Assembly (NCBI GenBank): GCA_944389935.1
Contig: CALXOE010000040.1
Coordinates: 1-36,328 of the forward strand
DNA: 36,328 nt
Direction of reading: 5' to 3'
Source of the DNA: an uncultured Victivallis sp.
GTDB lineage: Bacteria; Verrucomicrobiota; Lentisphaeria; Victivallales; Victivallaceae
Below the pieces are notes generated by a model. The model did not search any database. It was not told the DNA's origin and saw only the letters and a list, made by a program, of their open reading frames with translations. The position numbers and the translations under genes were made by a program. Shown here piece after piece: positions 1-7,634 of this stretch. Numbering within the stretch: the first letter of the stretch is position 1; each line of letters starts with the position of its first letter.

Positions 1-160
1 GCCAATCACTGCCCCGCAACAAAGCTCCACGCCCGGCAGTACAAGAGAGGGGTTCGGGGGAGAGAAAGCGGCTCGCAAGAGCGCGTCTCTCCCCGTACCA
101 GCCATCCATCAAACACTCCATCGGCCAATCATCATCCCGCAACAAATTCTCCGCTCGGCA
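1..160. repeat. Degenerate direct repeat in left-edge non-coding DNA
   Basis: Positions 1-38 and 124-160 are two imperfect copies of the same stretch. Both begin GCCAATCA, share CCCGCAACAAA and end in CTCGGCA or CCCGGCA. The DNA between them shows no convincing gene. The copies lie directly upstream of the long hairpin (175-232) and the 63-bp repeat pair (302-445), so the whole left edge looks like a repeat-rich intergenic block. Copy number elsewhere in the genome cannot be judged from here. Confidence 0.6.
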
Positions 161-169
161 AGCGGCGAA

Positions 170-1192
170 GTGGAGCAAAAACGCGAATGGGTCTTTCCGC
201 AGAAAAGCGGGAAGAGCCGTTCGCGTTTTTGCGGCTCTTTCTCCCCGTGCCGGCCGACCGCAGCCGAGTCCGACTCCGACCCGTACACGGCACCGGCACC
301 TTGCCGGACGCAGGGGGTGCGGGGGGCGGCGGACACGCCCCCTGCCTCCCACGACCCAGCAACGCTCCCCGACGAGGTACCCTGCCGGACGCTGGGGGTG
401 CGGGGGGCGGCGGACACGCCCCCTGCCTCCCACGACCCAGCAACGAGAAAGGCGGCATTTACGCTCATCGAGCTCCTCGTGGTGATTGCGATCATCGCGA
501 TATTGGCGGGGATGCTGCTGCCGGCGTTGAACCGGGCGCGGGAATCGGCCCGGAGCAGCAGTTGCCAGAACAATCTGAAACAGCTCGGTTTCGGAACGAT
601 CTCCTATGCGGGAGACAATGACGATCTCCTGCCGTTGTGCTGGTATGCCGGATGTAACTTCATTCTGCCGGATGGGACTCCGGTGAACATGCTCTGGGCA
701 TTTGAGGTGCTTCCTTACATCGGCAGGAACGATATGACCGGGACGCAGGGAACCGCGCTGGGGAAAAACGGGATTCCGGTGCTGACCTGTCCCTCCGGGC
801 CGCAGGAGGTCCGCTCTTTTTCGCTCGGAAACAAAACGATTCCGGTGACGAACTACGCCTACAACAAGGGGTTGGGGCAGTACGAAAGCAGCAAATGGAT
901 GACACTCGCCACGGGGGTGCAGTCGCGGCCGCGCAAACTGGGCAAATTCCGGAATCCCTCCGGAATCGCCGCGATCATCGACTTCAAAAGCAACAGCAAA
1001 AGCGCGTTTGGTTTCGATCTCAACCTCGGGGGAAAAGCCGATACAAACACGCGCCGACTGAGCAGCGTCGCCGATCTGCGCCACAACAATCAGATCAACG
1101 AACTGAATCTGGACGGTTCAGTCGTCCACACGTTCGCGGAGAATCTCGGAGACGAGGAGGTAAGCCGTCGGTACGGGCTCCTCGACCAGTAG
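170..1192 (+). CDS. Pseudopilin-like protein with H-X9-DG motif, uncertain start
   Basis: From residue 97 the protein has the prepilin N-terminal signature [18 protein letters not shown], then the usual basic helix and a soluble domain of the DUF1559/H-X9-DG type. The motif itself ([14 protein letters not shown], nine residues, DG) is present near the C-terminus. Such proteins are normally exported and sit in the inner membrane as type II secretion-like minor pilins. The leader is odd: the open frame starts at GTG 170, giving 96 residues before the signature, whereas leaders of this group usually have 5-20. Those residues are encoded by the hairpin and the two 63-bp repeats, and no good ATG with a ribosome site lies between. 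GTG 398 is an alternative start. Residue -1 is Ala, not the canonical Gly. The pseudopilin core is secure; start and expression are doubtful. Confidence 0.75.
   Translation: MEQKREWVFPQKSGKSRSRFCGSFSPCRPTAAESDSDPYTAPAPCRTQGVRGAADTPPASHDPATLPDEVPCRTLGVRGAADTPPASHDPATRKAAFTLIELLVVIAIIAILAGMLLPALNRARESARSSSCQNNLKQLGFGTISYAGDNDDLLPLCWYAGCNFILPDGTPVNMLWAFEVLPYIGRNDMTGTQGTALGKNGIPVLTCPSGPQEVRSFSLGNKTIPVTNYAYNKGLGQYESSKWMTLATGVQSRPRKLGKFRNPSGIAAIIDFKSNSKSAFGFDLNLGGKADTNTRRLSSVADLRHNNQINELNLDGSVVHTFAENLGDEEVSRRYGLLDQ
175..232. repeat. Long near-perfect hairpin
   Basis: The outer arms GCAAAAACGCGAA (175-187) and TTCGCGTTTTTGC (220-232) pair perfectly. Pairing continues inwards with a few wobbles and one mismatch to 192-200/207-215, leaving a 6-base loop at 201-206. 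The total is about 28 stem positions. It could be a transcription terminator, a REP-like palindrome or a protein-binding cruciform. It lies inside the 5' extension of the 170-1192 reading frame, which argues that this extension is not ordinary coding sequence. Confidence 0.75.
302..445. repeat. Pair of 63-bp direct repeats, one mismatch
   Basis: Positions 302-364 and 383-445 are identical apart from one base, near their start (CGCAGGGG versus CGCTGGGG). Each unit is G-rich, then C-rich, and contains a partial internal inverted repeat (CAGGGGG facing CCCCCTG). Unit length (63) and period (81) are both multiples of three, so the units stay in frame with the downstream pseudopilin signal. On the opposite strand they read as a repeated short peptide with no known fold. 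A dispersed or tandemly duplicated element is the likeliest explanation. Confidence 0.8.
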
Positions 1193-1222
1193 ACGTTCCG
1201 GGTCTGGATTCGCCGGCACGCG

Positions 1223-4200
1223 CTATTCCGCCTGGGCGGAGGCCTCCTTTTCGCGGTCCCGGTTCCAGGCGCGGCGCGGCGGCGGGGAGTACGGCGTCGC
1301 TTTCAGCCGCCAGTGGCCGGGGGCAAGCAGCCGGTCGAGTTCGTCGAGCAGCGGTTTCGTCACCGTGATCCGGTCGCGACGCGCCTCGATAAACGTCACG
1401 GAATCATCTTTCCCGACCAGACAGAGGACGACCATCGCCTTGCCCGGCACCCGGAAACACGCCTCGGAAACTTTGCCGAGAACGCCCGGCTCGAGCTTGT
1501 CGGCATAAAGATGAATGTGCAATTCTTCGGTCAATTCGTTGGGGGCCTCAGCGAGCGGGACGACTTTTTCGACGATCACCCGCGGTTTTTCCGCTTCATC
1601 GCGTTTGCTGACCGTCACGGTCGCAAGTACCGGCAGGCCTGGTTCGAGCGTCACGCCCTGTTGCGAGAGATCATTCAACGCGCGCTCGTAAAGCATACAT
1701 TCGATCGACGAATCCAGATCCTCCAGCAGCATGACGCCAAACGGCTTGCCGCTCTTCTTGCTGAATTTGCTCGTAAAACTGCCGACCATCCCCGCGATCC
1801 GGATCTGGGAGTTATCCGCGAGCTTCTCAATGCGCCGGATCGGACAGCTTGAAAACGCTTTCACCAGCTCCGCATACGGATCGAGCGGATGCCCGGTCAC
1901 ATAAAACCCGAGCAGCTCTTTCTCACTGCGCAGAATCTCCTCCCGGTCGAACTCCGGGATATCCGGGATCGGCACGGAACAGATCTCGTCCGCCCCGTCG
2001 TCCGCACCGAGCAGATCGAAGAGAGAGCCCTGCCCCGCCGCCTTGTCCTTTGCGCGGCTCGCGGCGAAATTCATCATCGGCTCGGCCACCGCCAGGATCT
2101 GGCTGCGCCGCAGTCCGAGCGAGTCGAGCGCGCCGGCCCGGGTCAGATGCTCGAGCATGCGTGAATTCACATCCGTGCCGCACCGTTCGCAGAAATCGAG
2201 GAAACTCTCGAATTTTCCCTCCGTCTCACGGCTCGTGATGATCTTCGAGGCCGCCACCTCTCCGACGCCCTTGATCGCACCGAGTCCGAATCGGATGCAG
2301 CCGGAATCCACCGAAAAACTGATCTCCGACGAATTCACGTCTGGCGGCAGAACCTTGATTCCCATCTCCCGGCATGCATTGATCAGGAATGCGATCTGAT
2401 CGGCCGATTCCAATTCGCTCGTGAGCACGGCCGCCATGAATTCCACCGGGTAATTCGCTTTCAGATAGGCCGTCTGATAGCAGACGAATCCGTAGGCCGC
2501 CGAGTGCGACTTGTTGAAGCCGTATCCCGCGAACAATTTGATCTTCTCCCAGATCTGGTCTGCGAGCGCCTCGTCGATGTTGTTGGTCTCCTTGCAGCCC
2601 TTGAAGAATTTCTCTTTCTGCTTGGCGAGCACATCGACTTTCTTCTTGCCGATCGCCCGTCGCAGAATGTCCGCGCCGCCGAGCGTGAATCCGGCAAGCA
2701 CCTGCACCACCTGCATGATCTGCTCCTGGTAGAGCATGATTCCGTAGGTTTCCTTGAGACACGCCTCCATGAGCGGATGGTCGTAGATGATCTCCGCCTC
2801 GCCTTTCTTGCGCGCGATGAAGTCAGGAATGAACTGCATCGGGCCGGGGCGGTAGATCGCCAGAAGAGCGATGATGTGTTCGAGCGTCTCCACCCCGAAC
2901 GACCGGCAGAGATTCTGCATGCCGCCGGATTCGAGCTGGAACACCGCGATCGTATCACCGCGCCGGAGCATTTCAAAGGTTTTCGGATCGTCGAGCGGAA
3001 TCTTCATCATGTCGATGTCGATCCCGTGGTTCTTTTTGATCATGTCGAGCGCATTCTTGATGATCGTAAGCGTGCGCAGCCCGAGAAAGTCCATCTTCAA
3101 GAGCCCCTGCTCCTCGCACGGGTGCGCCGGGAACGGCACAACCATGCTGTCCGATGCGCTTCTCGCCAGCGGAACGAGGTTGTCGAGCCGCTGGTCGCCG
3201 ATGATGACCCCCGCGGCGTGAATGCCGGTCTGCCGATTCAAACCCTCGAGAACTTTCGCAAATTTGAACACCTGCGCGACGGCCGGATCGCTCTCGATGA
3301 GCGCCGCAAGCTCTTTCGACTGTTCGACCGCCTTGTCGAGCGTCATCTTCGGATCTTCGGGGATCAGCTTGGTCAACCGGTTGCCGAACTCGAAATCGTG
3401 ACCGAGCACGCGGGCGACATCCTTGACCACCGCTTTTGCTTTCAGGAGTCCGTAGGTGCAGATCTGGGCCACACTGTCGAAACCGTATTTTCCGCGGACG
3501 TAATCGATCACCTCGCCGCGCCGCTTTTCGCAGAAGTCGATATCGAAGTCCGGCGGACTCACGCGCTCCGGGTTCAGAAAGCGTTCAAAGAAGAGATGGA
3601 ATCGCAGCGGATCGATGTCCGTGATCCGCGTCAGATACGCCACGAGCGAACCCGCGCCCGATCCGCGCCCCGGCCCGACCGGAATCCCCTCGCCTTTCGC
3701 ATGCCGGATGAAGTCCGACACCACGAAAAAATAACTGATGAATCCGGTTTTTTCAATGACGCCGAGCTCATACTCCATGCGGTCGAGAATCTCTTTCTGC
3801 CTCGCATCCGGTTCGGTGATCTTGCGCGGATCGAAGCCGTAGCGATACTCCATGTTGTCGAAACAGACTTCACGCAGATCGTTCTTATCCGCGAGCCGTC
3901 CGTCCGGCATGTAGAATTTCGGATAGTGGTTGACCTCCGGGACGTAATGGAACTTCATGCTGCACCGCTCCGCGATGAGCCGCGTATTCGTCACCGCCTC
4001 CGGGACTTCCCGGAACAGCTCTTTCATCTCCTGCTCGGTCTTGAAGTAGTAGTCCGGCCCGGAGAATTTGAAGTGTTTCTCCGCCAGCCGCGCCCCGGTC
4101 TGGATGCAGAGCATGATCTCATGCGCCTCGGCGTCCTCCTTGCGCATGTAGTGAACGTCGTTGGTCGCGATCATCCGCAGATTGTTGCGGCGGGCCAGAT

Positions 4201-4783
4201 CGATCAGAAAACGGTTGCACCGTTTCTCCTCCTCCATGAAGTGATCCATCAGCTCAATGAAGAAGTGGTCCGGCCCGAAGATATCGAGATACTCCCGCAT
4301 CGCCTGTTCAGCACGCTTTTCGTTCCCCTGCAGGAAATACTGCGAAATCTCACTGCCGATGCAGGCGCTCGTGCAGATCAATCCCTCGTGGTACTGCCGG
4401 AGAAGCTCCTTGTCAATCCGCGGCTTGTAGTGGAATCCATCCTTGTTCGCGGCCGACATCATCTTGCAGAGATTCCGGTACCCCTGCTCATTCTCGCTGA
4501 GCAGAATGAGGTGGAACCCGCCGCGATTGAACGGCTTATTCGAGTCGAAATCGCGCCGGTCCCCCGGAGCGACATAAGCCTCCACCCCGACGATCGGGTT
4601 GATCCCGGCACCGGAAAGTTCCCGGTGAAACTCCTCCACTCCGCCCATGTAACCGTGGTCGGTGATCGCCATCGCATTCATGTCATTTTCCCGGGCCAAA
4701 TCGATCAGCCCCTTGACGGTGCAGGCCCCGTCCAACAGACTGTAATGGGTGTGAAGATGCAGATGAACGAAATCCGACGGCAT
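1223..4783 (-). CDS. dnaE: DNA polymerase III subunit alpha
   Basis: This is the catalytic subunit of the replicative polymerase, 1186 residues (E. coli DnaE has 1160). The N-terminal PHP domain opens with HLHLHTHYSLLDG (7-19) and keeps ITDHG and NDVHYM motifs, so its metal site may be intact. The polymerase core holds GPGRGSGAGS (about 371-380), the catalytic pair in PPDFDIDF (D412, D414) and the third aspartate in KMDFLGLR (D565). Helix-hairpin-helix and OB-fold regions follow (IRIAGMVGSF near residue 1020). Start ATG 4783 has an AAGGG ribosome site and a good promoter about 45 bases upstream. No terminator is visible after its stop, which faces the convergent pseudopilin 30 bases away. Confidence 0.98.
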   Translation of the reverse strand: MPSDFVHLHLHTHYSLLDGACTVKGLIDLARENDMNAMAITDHGYMGGVEEFHRELSGAGINPIVGVEAYVAPGDRRDFDSNKPFNRGGFHLILLSENEQGYRNLCKMMSAANKDGFHYKPRIDKELLRQYHEGLICTSACIGSEISQYFLQGNEKRAEQAMREYLDIFGPDHFFIELMDHFMEEEKRCNRFLIDLARRNNLRMIATNDVHYMRKEDAEAHEIMLCIQTGARLAEKHFKFSGPDYYFKTEQEMKELFREVPEAVTNTRLIAERCSMKFHYVPEVNHYPKFYMPDGRLADKNDLREVCFDNMEYRYGFDPRKITEPDARQKEILDRMEYELGVIEKTGFISYFFVVSDFIRHAKGEGIPVGPGRGSGAGSLVAYLTRITDIDPLRFHLFFERFLNPERVSPPDFDIDFCEKRRGEVIDYVRGKYGFDSVAQICTYGLLKAKAVVKDVARVLGHDFEFGNRLTKLIPEDPKMTLDKAVEQSKELAALIESDPAVAQVFKFAKVLEGLNRQTGIHAAGVIIGDQRLDNLVPLARSASDSMVVPFPAHPCEEQGLLKMDFLGLRTLTIIKNALDMIKKNHGIDIDMMKIPLDDPKTFEMLRRGDTIAVFQLESGGMQNLCRSFGVETLEHIIALLAIYRPGPMQFIPDFIARKKGEAEIIYDHPLMEACLKETYGIMLYQEQIMQVVQVLAGFTLGGADILRRAIGKKKVDVLAKQKEKFFKGCKETNNIDEALADQIWEKIKLFAGYGFNKSHSAAYGFVCYQTAYLKANYPVEFMAAVLTSELESADQIAFLINACREMGIKVLPPDVNSSEISFSVDSGCIRFGLGAIKGVGEVAASKIITSRETEGKFESFLDFCERCGTDVNSRMLEHLTRAGALDSLGLRRSQILAVAEPMMNFAASRAKDKAAGQGSLFDLLGADDGADEICSVPIPDIPEFDREEILRSEKELLGFYVTGHPLDPYAELVKAFSSCPIRRIEKLADNSQIRIAGMVGSFTSKFSKKSGKPFGVMLLEDLDSSIECMLYERALNDLSQQGVTLEPGLPVLATVTVSKRDEAEKPRVIVEKVVPLAEAPNELTEELHIHLYADKLEPGVLGKVSEACFRVPGKAMVVLCLVGKDDSVTFIEARRDRITVTKPLLDELDRLLAPGHWRLKATPYSPPPRRAWNRDREKEASAQAE

Positions 4784-4824
4784 AAAAAAATCCCTTTTCA
4801 GTGAGTAGATGATCGCAATGCGGT

Positions 4825-4853
4825 ATTATACTCCATCCGGCCGTTTTTCTCAA
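4825..4853 (-). promoter_or_regulatory. dnaE sigma-70-type promoter
   Basis: Read on the minus strand, TTGAGA (4853-4848) is followed after 17 bases by a perfect TATAAT (4830-4825). It lies about 42 bases upstream of the dnaE start codon. Spacing and both boxes are close to consensus. Confidence 0.75.
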
Positions 4854-4887
4854 CCCCTCCGGGCACAATTTTACGGAAAAAACGCAC

Positions 4888-5649
4888 TCAAACCGCACTC
4901 CGGGGACGCAGCCGCTCCCGATAGATCATCGCCCCGCCGACCGCGAAACCGGGCAGCAGCAGAATCGCCGAAAACGGGATCAGCAGCCACAAACAGCCCG
5001 CGCATCCGAATCCGAGCATCAGCATCCGGTTCCGGGCAGCCGACTGCCGCAGTACGGCGAGTTCCGTCCCGTCCGCAAACGCGCTCGAAAAAGCGTAGGT
5101 CAATCCGTACCGGTAGCCGACGATCAACGCCGACGGAATCCAGCCGACGAAAGGGATGAACATCGCCGGCAGAAGAAGCAGCAGACTCCAGCCCGCCGTC
5201 ACCACCGAAAACCAGAGAGAGTGCAGCATGAACCGCAGATTCGTCCGCCACGGGAGCGGCGTATGCTCCACGTTGTAACGCATCGCCTCAAACCGCATCA
5301 CCAGCGCATCGAAAAAAAACGCGCCGAACGCCTCGTAAAAAGTCGTGAGCAGAAGCGCCCCCGTAATCAATGCCGCCGCAACCGTGGTGATGCCGATCAC
5401 CACCCGCGCCGCGTAGATCAGCCAGCGGAGCCAGACATTCCACGTCTCCGGATCAGGCAGAAACCCTGTCAAAAACGGGATCACCCATACGATCAGCACT
5501 GCAAGAACCACTGCATACAGCACCAGAATAATCACCATCGGAATCAGCGCATATCTCCAGAGCGCAGGCGTACGGAAAAAGTACAGCACACCCGCATGAA
5601 GATAACCGACTCCGGTGAAGAATTCCCGCAGCGAGTCCGGCATCGCCAT
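4888..5649 (-). CDS. EI24/CysZ-family membrane protein
   Basis: A 253-residue polytopic inner-membrane protein. After a short cytoplasmic start (residues 1-30) there is a strongly hydrophobic hairpin (about 33-63), a further pair of segments (about 75-105), another (about 150-175) and a last one (about 215-240). The order and the aromatic motifs around FYEAFGAFFFDALVMR resemble the EI24/CysZ family. E. coli CysZ takes up sulfate; many relatives are uncharacterised, so the substrate is not claimed. Start ATG 5649 follows GGAG with 7-base spacing; ATG 5643 is less well placed. The gene begins 3 bases after the stop of the exported protein gene and is probably in its operon. Confidence 0.8.
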   Translation of the reverse strand: MAMPDSLREFFTGVGYLHAGVLYFFRTPALWRYALIPMVIILVLYAVVLAVLIVWVIPFLTGFLPDPETWNVWLRWLIYAARVVIGITTVAAALITGALLLTTFYEAFGAFFFDALVMRFEAMRYNVEHTPLPWRTNLRFMLHSLWFSVVTAGWSLLLLLPAMFIPFVGWIPSALIVGYRYGLTYAFSSAFADGTELAVLRQSAARNRMLMLGFGCAGCLWLLIPFSAILLLPGFAVGGAMIYRERLRPRSAV

Positions 5650-5652
5650 GAA

Positions 5653-6618
5653 TCACTCCGGCAGGTTGGTCCGGGGCGCCTCGGTCTGCTGAGGCTGCAA
5701 CTGCGGTGCGGTTCCCGCATCGCCCGTCTCTGCGGGATTCTCCCCGAGGAGCCGGATCTGTATGAGCTCCCGGATCGCGTCCACAAGATTGGAATCGAGC
5801 TTGCGGGTGAAAGTCAACTTCCCGGCATCGACACTGCTGCGGAAGCCCTGCAGAAAACGGCCGTCGACGGCGGGATTCTGCGACAAGCCGGCCAGCATCA
5901 GATTGATCAGCTCCCGGGCCTGGAGGGCGGCTTCTTCCGTGGGAAAGGCTGCCGTCAGCGAGATCGTGGCCTCCGGAGTGGTGTTCTCCAATCCGATCGA
6001 CAGCAGCTGCAGAGTCTGAAACTGCGGCATCATCTGCGTCGAGGTGCGCATCTCTCCGGACGGGACGAACGCCAGAGAGAACGGACGACCGCTCCGGGAC
6101 GCGAGAAGAAGATTCTTGTTGATCCTGCCGACATTCAGCGGAACCGGCACGGAATCCCCGAACTGAAGCTGCACCTGAGAGGGAGATTTCAGCAGAATAA
6201 CGGCTTTCTGCCCCTCCGGAGTCTCCCCCTGCATGGCTTCACATCCCGCGATGGAAGTCTGCGTTCCGCCACCGATGAAACCGGAATTTTCACAGAGCAG
6301 CTTGAACCACTTCTGCGCCTCCCCCTCGGGCGAATCGATCACCAGAACACCGTCGCGGAAATTGACGTTCATATAAGCCGTCAGCCGGCTGTTCCGCAAA
6401 AGCTCCTCGTCGATCTTCGCCTCGGCAATCTTTTCCGACAAGGTTTGCGTTCCGGCTTCGGCGGCTTTGGTGTCGAATTCGGAGCGAAACTCCACAAACT
6501 GCGGGTGCGCCATAAGAACCGGAAGATCGATCGACATAATCATATCGACTTCAGCGGCAAACAGCGACAGCGACATCAATGCCGCCGCACACAGGAAAGA
6601 CAACTTCGCAAATTTCAT
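5653..6618 (-). CDS. Exported protein of unknown function
   Basis: I do not recognise the family of this 321-residue protein. It has a clear signal peptide (MKFAKLSFLC... ending near SLFA|AEVD, about residue 21), no later membrane segment, and a proline- and glutamine-rich tail (about 295-321). The middle has alternating hydrophobic strands and paired helices, resembling two related halves (about 25-150 and 165-290), but this is impression only. Start ATG 6618 has a strong GGGAGG ribosome site and a promoter at 6663-6691. The stop lies 3 bases before the EI24-type gene, so the two are likely co-transcribed. Confidence 0.75.
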   Translation of the reverse strand: MKFAKLSFLCAAALMSLSLFAAEVDMIMSIDLPVLMAHPQFVEFRSEFDTKAAEAGTQTLSEKIAEAKIDEELLRNSRLTAYMNVNFRDGVLVIDSPEGEAQKWFKLLCENSGFIGGGTQTSIAGCEAMQGETPEGQKAVILLKSPSQVQLQFGDSVPVPLNVGRINKNLLLASRSGRPFSLAFVPSGEMRTSTQMMPQFQTLQLLSIGLENTTPEATISLTAAFPTEEAALQARELINLMLAGLSQNPAVDGRFLQGFRSSVDAGKLTFTRKLDSNLVDAIRELIQIRLLGENPAETGDAGTAPQLQPQQTEAPRTNLPE

Positions 6619-6662
6619 AGGACCTCCCTCTTCATGGAATGACTCTCGAACGATCGTACGTA

Positions 6663-6691
6663 ACCATATCGCAGAAATTGTATTTTTGCAA
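6663..6691 (-). promoter_or_regulatory. Promoter for exported protein/EI24 operon
   Basis: On the minus strand TTGCAA (6691-6686), a 17-base spacer and TATGGT (6668-6663) stand about 45 bases upstream of the start codon at 6618. It follows directly after the terminator of the ABC transporter operon, as expected for a new transcription unit. Confidence 0.5.
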
Positions 6692-6712
6692 ACCCGAATC
6701 CGAAAAACACCG

Positions 6713-6746
6713 AAAAAAAACGAGGAGGGAAAAAGACTCCCTCCTC
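6713..6746 (-). terminator. Rho-independent terminator of the ABC importer operon
   Basis: Minus-strand stem GAGGAGGGA (6746-6738) pairs perfectly with TCCCTCCTC (6730-6722) around a 7-base loop. It is followed, after two bases, by eight T residues (6720-6713). It lies 29 bases after the stop of the MalG-type permease gene. Confidence 0.85.
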
Positions 6747-6775
6747 CACACGCTCTTCCGCCGAAAACGCGGATA

Positions 6776-7618
6776 TCACCCTTTCACGCCGCCGAGCATA
6801 ATGCCTTTCACCAGCTGTTTCTGCATGAGAATGAAGATCACAATCATCGGAACGACGCTCATCGCGACCGCCGCCATCAGGAGGTTCGTCTCCTGTCCCT
6901 GCGAGGACTGGAACGAAAGCATACCGATCGGCAGCGTGTACTTGTCCGGAGTCTTCATCAGCACCAGCGGCCAGAACAGGTTGTTGTAACTGCCGATGAA
7001 CGTGAAGATCGTCAGCGTCACAAGCGCGGGCCGCGCCAGCGGCAGAACAACGTCCCAGTAGAGCTGCCACTTCGTCGCGCCGTCGATCTCCGCGGCCTCG
7101 TCGAGCGACTTCGGGATATTCATCATGAACTGCCGCATCAGGAACGTCCCGAACGCCGAGAACGCCGCCGGAAGAATCAATCCCGTGTACGAGTCCACCA
7201 GTCCGAGAAGAATCATGTTCTGATAGTTCGGAATCATCATCACGAGTCCCGGCAGCATCATCGTCGCGAGATAGAGGAAGAACACCTTGTCCCGCCCTTT
7301 CCAGCGCAGCCGCGAAAAGCTGAACGCCGCAAGACTGCTCGTGAACACCTGGAGGAATGTGATCCAGCACGAGACAAAGACCGTATTCCAGTACCAGCGC
7401 CCGAAGAAGATTCCCTTTCTCGTGAACACATCCCGGTAGTTGTGCCACTGACAAACCTCCGGCAGCCACGAGTCATACCCGATCTCGTCGAGAACTTTCA
7501 GACTCGCGAGAATCATCCACGTGAACGGCAGCACCAGCAGCACCGCCATCAGCGTAAGAACCACATTCAAAGAAACCAATTTGGCGAAACCGCCCCAGAA
7601 TCTGTTTTTTTCCTGCAT
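6776..7618 (-). CDS. Sugar ABC transporter permease, MalG type
   Basis: A 280-residue inner-membrane permease of the carbohydrate uptake (CUT1) class. It has about six transmembrane segments and the cytoplasmic coupling loop EAAEIDGATKWQLYWDVVLP, the EAA motif that docks the ATPase. Length is normal for MalG-like proteins. It is the last gene of the binding protein-MalF-MalG operon, starting 16 bases after the MalF-type stop with AGGAAGG upstream. Its partner permease is oversized. Substrate cannot be told from sequence; a mono- or oligosaccharide is likely from the family and the glycan-foraging setting. Confidence 0.92.
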   Translation of the reverse strand: MQEKNRFWGGFAKLVSLNVVLTLMAVLLVLPFTWMILASLKVLDEIGYDSWLPEVCQWHNYRDVFTRKGIFFGRWYWNTVFVSCWITFLQVFTSSLAAFSFSRLRWKGRDKVFFLYLATMMLPGLVMMIPNYQNMILLGLVDSYTGLILPAAFSAFGTFLMRQFMMNIPKSLDEAAEIDGATKWQLYWDVVLPLARPALVTLTIFTFIGSYNNLFWPLVLMKTPDKYTLPIGMLSFQSSQGQETNLLMAAVAMSVVPMIVIFILMQKQLVKGIMLGGVKG

Positions 7619-7634
7619 GATACCCGAGCCTTCC

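Noticed and set aside
302..445. A CRISPR-like array
   Set aside because: Only two units, 63 bases long with an 18-base spacer, internally G- and C-rich, and no cas genes nearby.
109..573. A 154-residue minus-strand frame containing the repeated [14 protein letters not shown] peptide
   Set aside because: It is the reverse reading of the 63-bp repeats and of the pseudopilin signal. No ribosome site or family supports it, though it is worth rechecking if the repeat proves widespread.
2504..4804. A 766-residue open frame on the plus strand opposite dnaE
   Set aside because: It is fully antisense to a secure dnaE gene, has a highly basic composition and no recognisable domain. Long antisense frames are expected in GC-rich genes.
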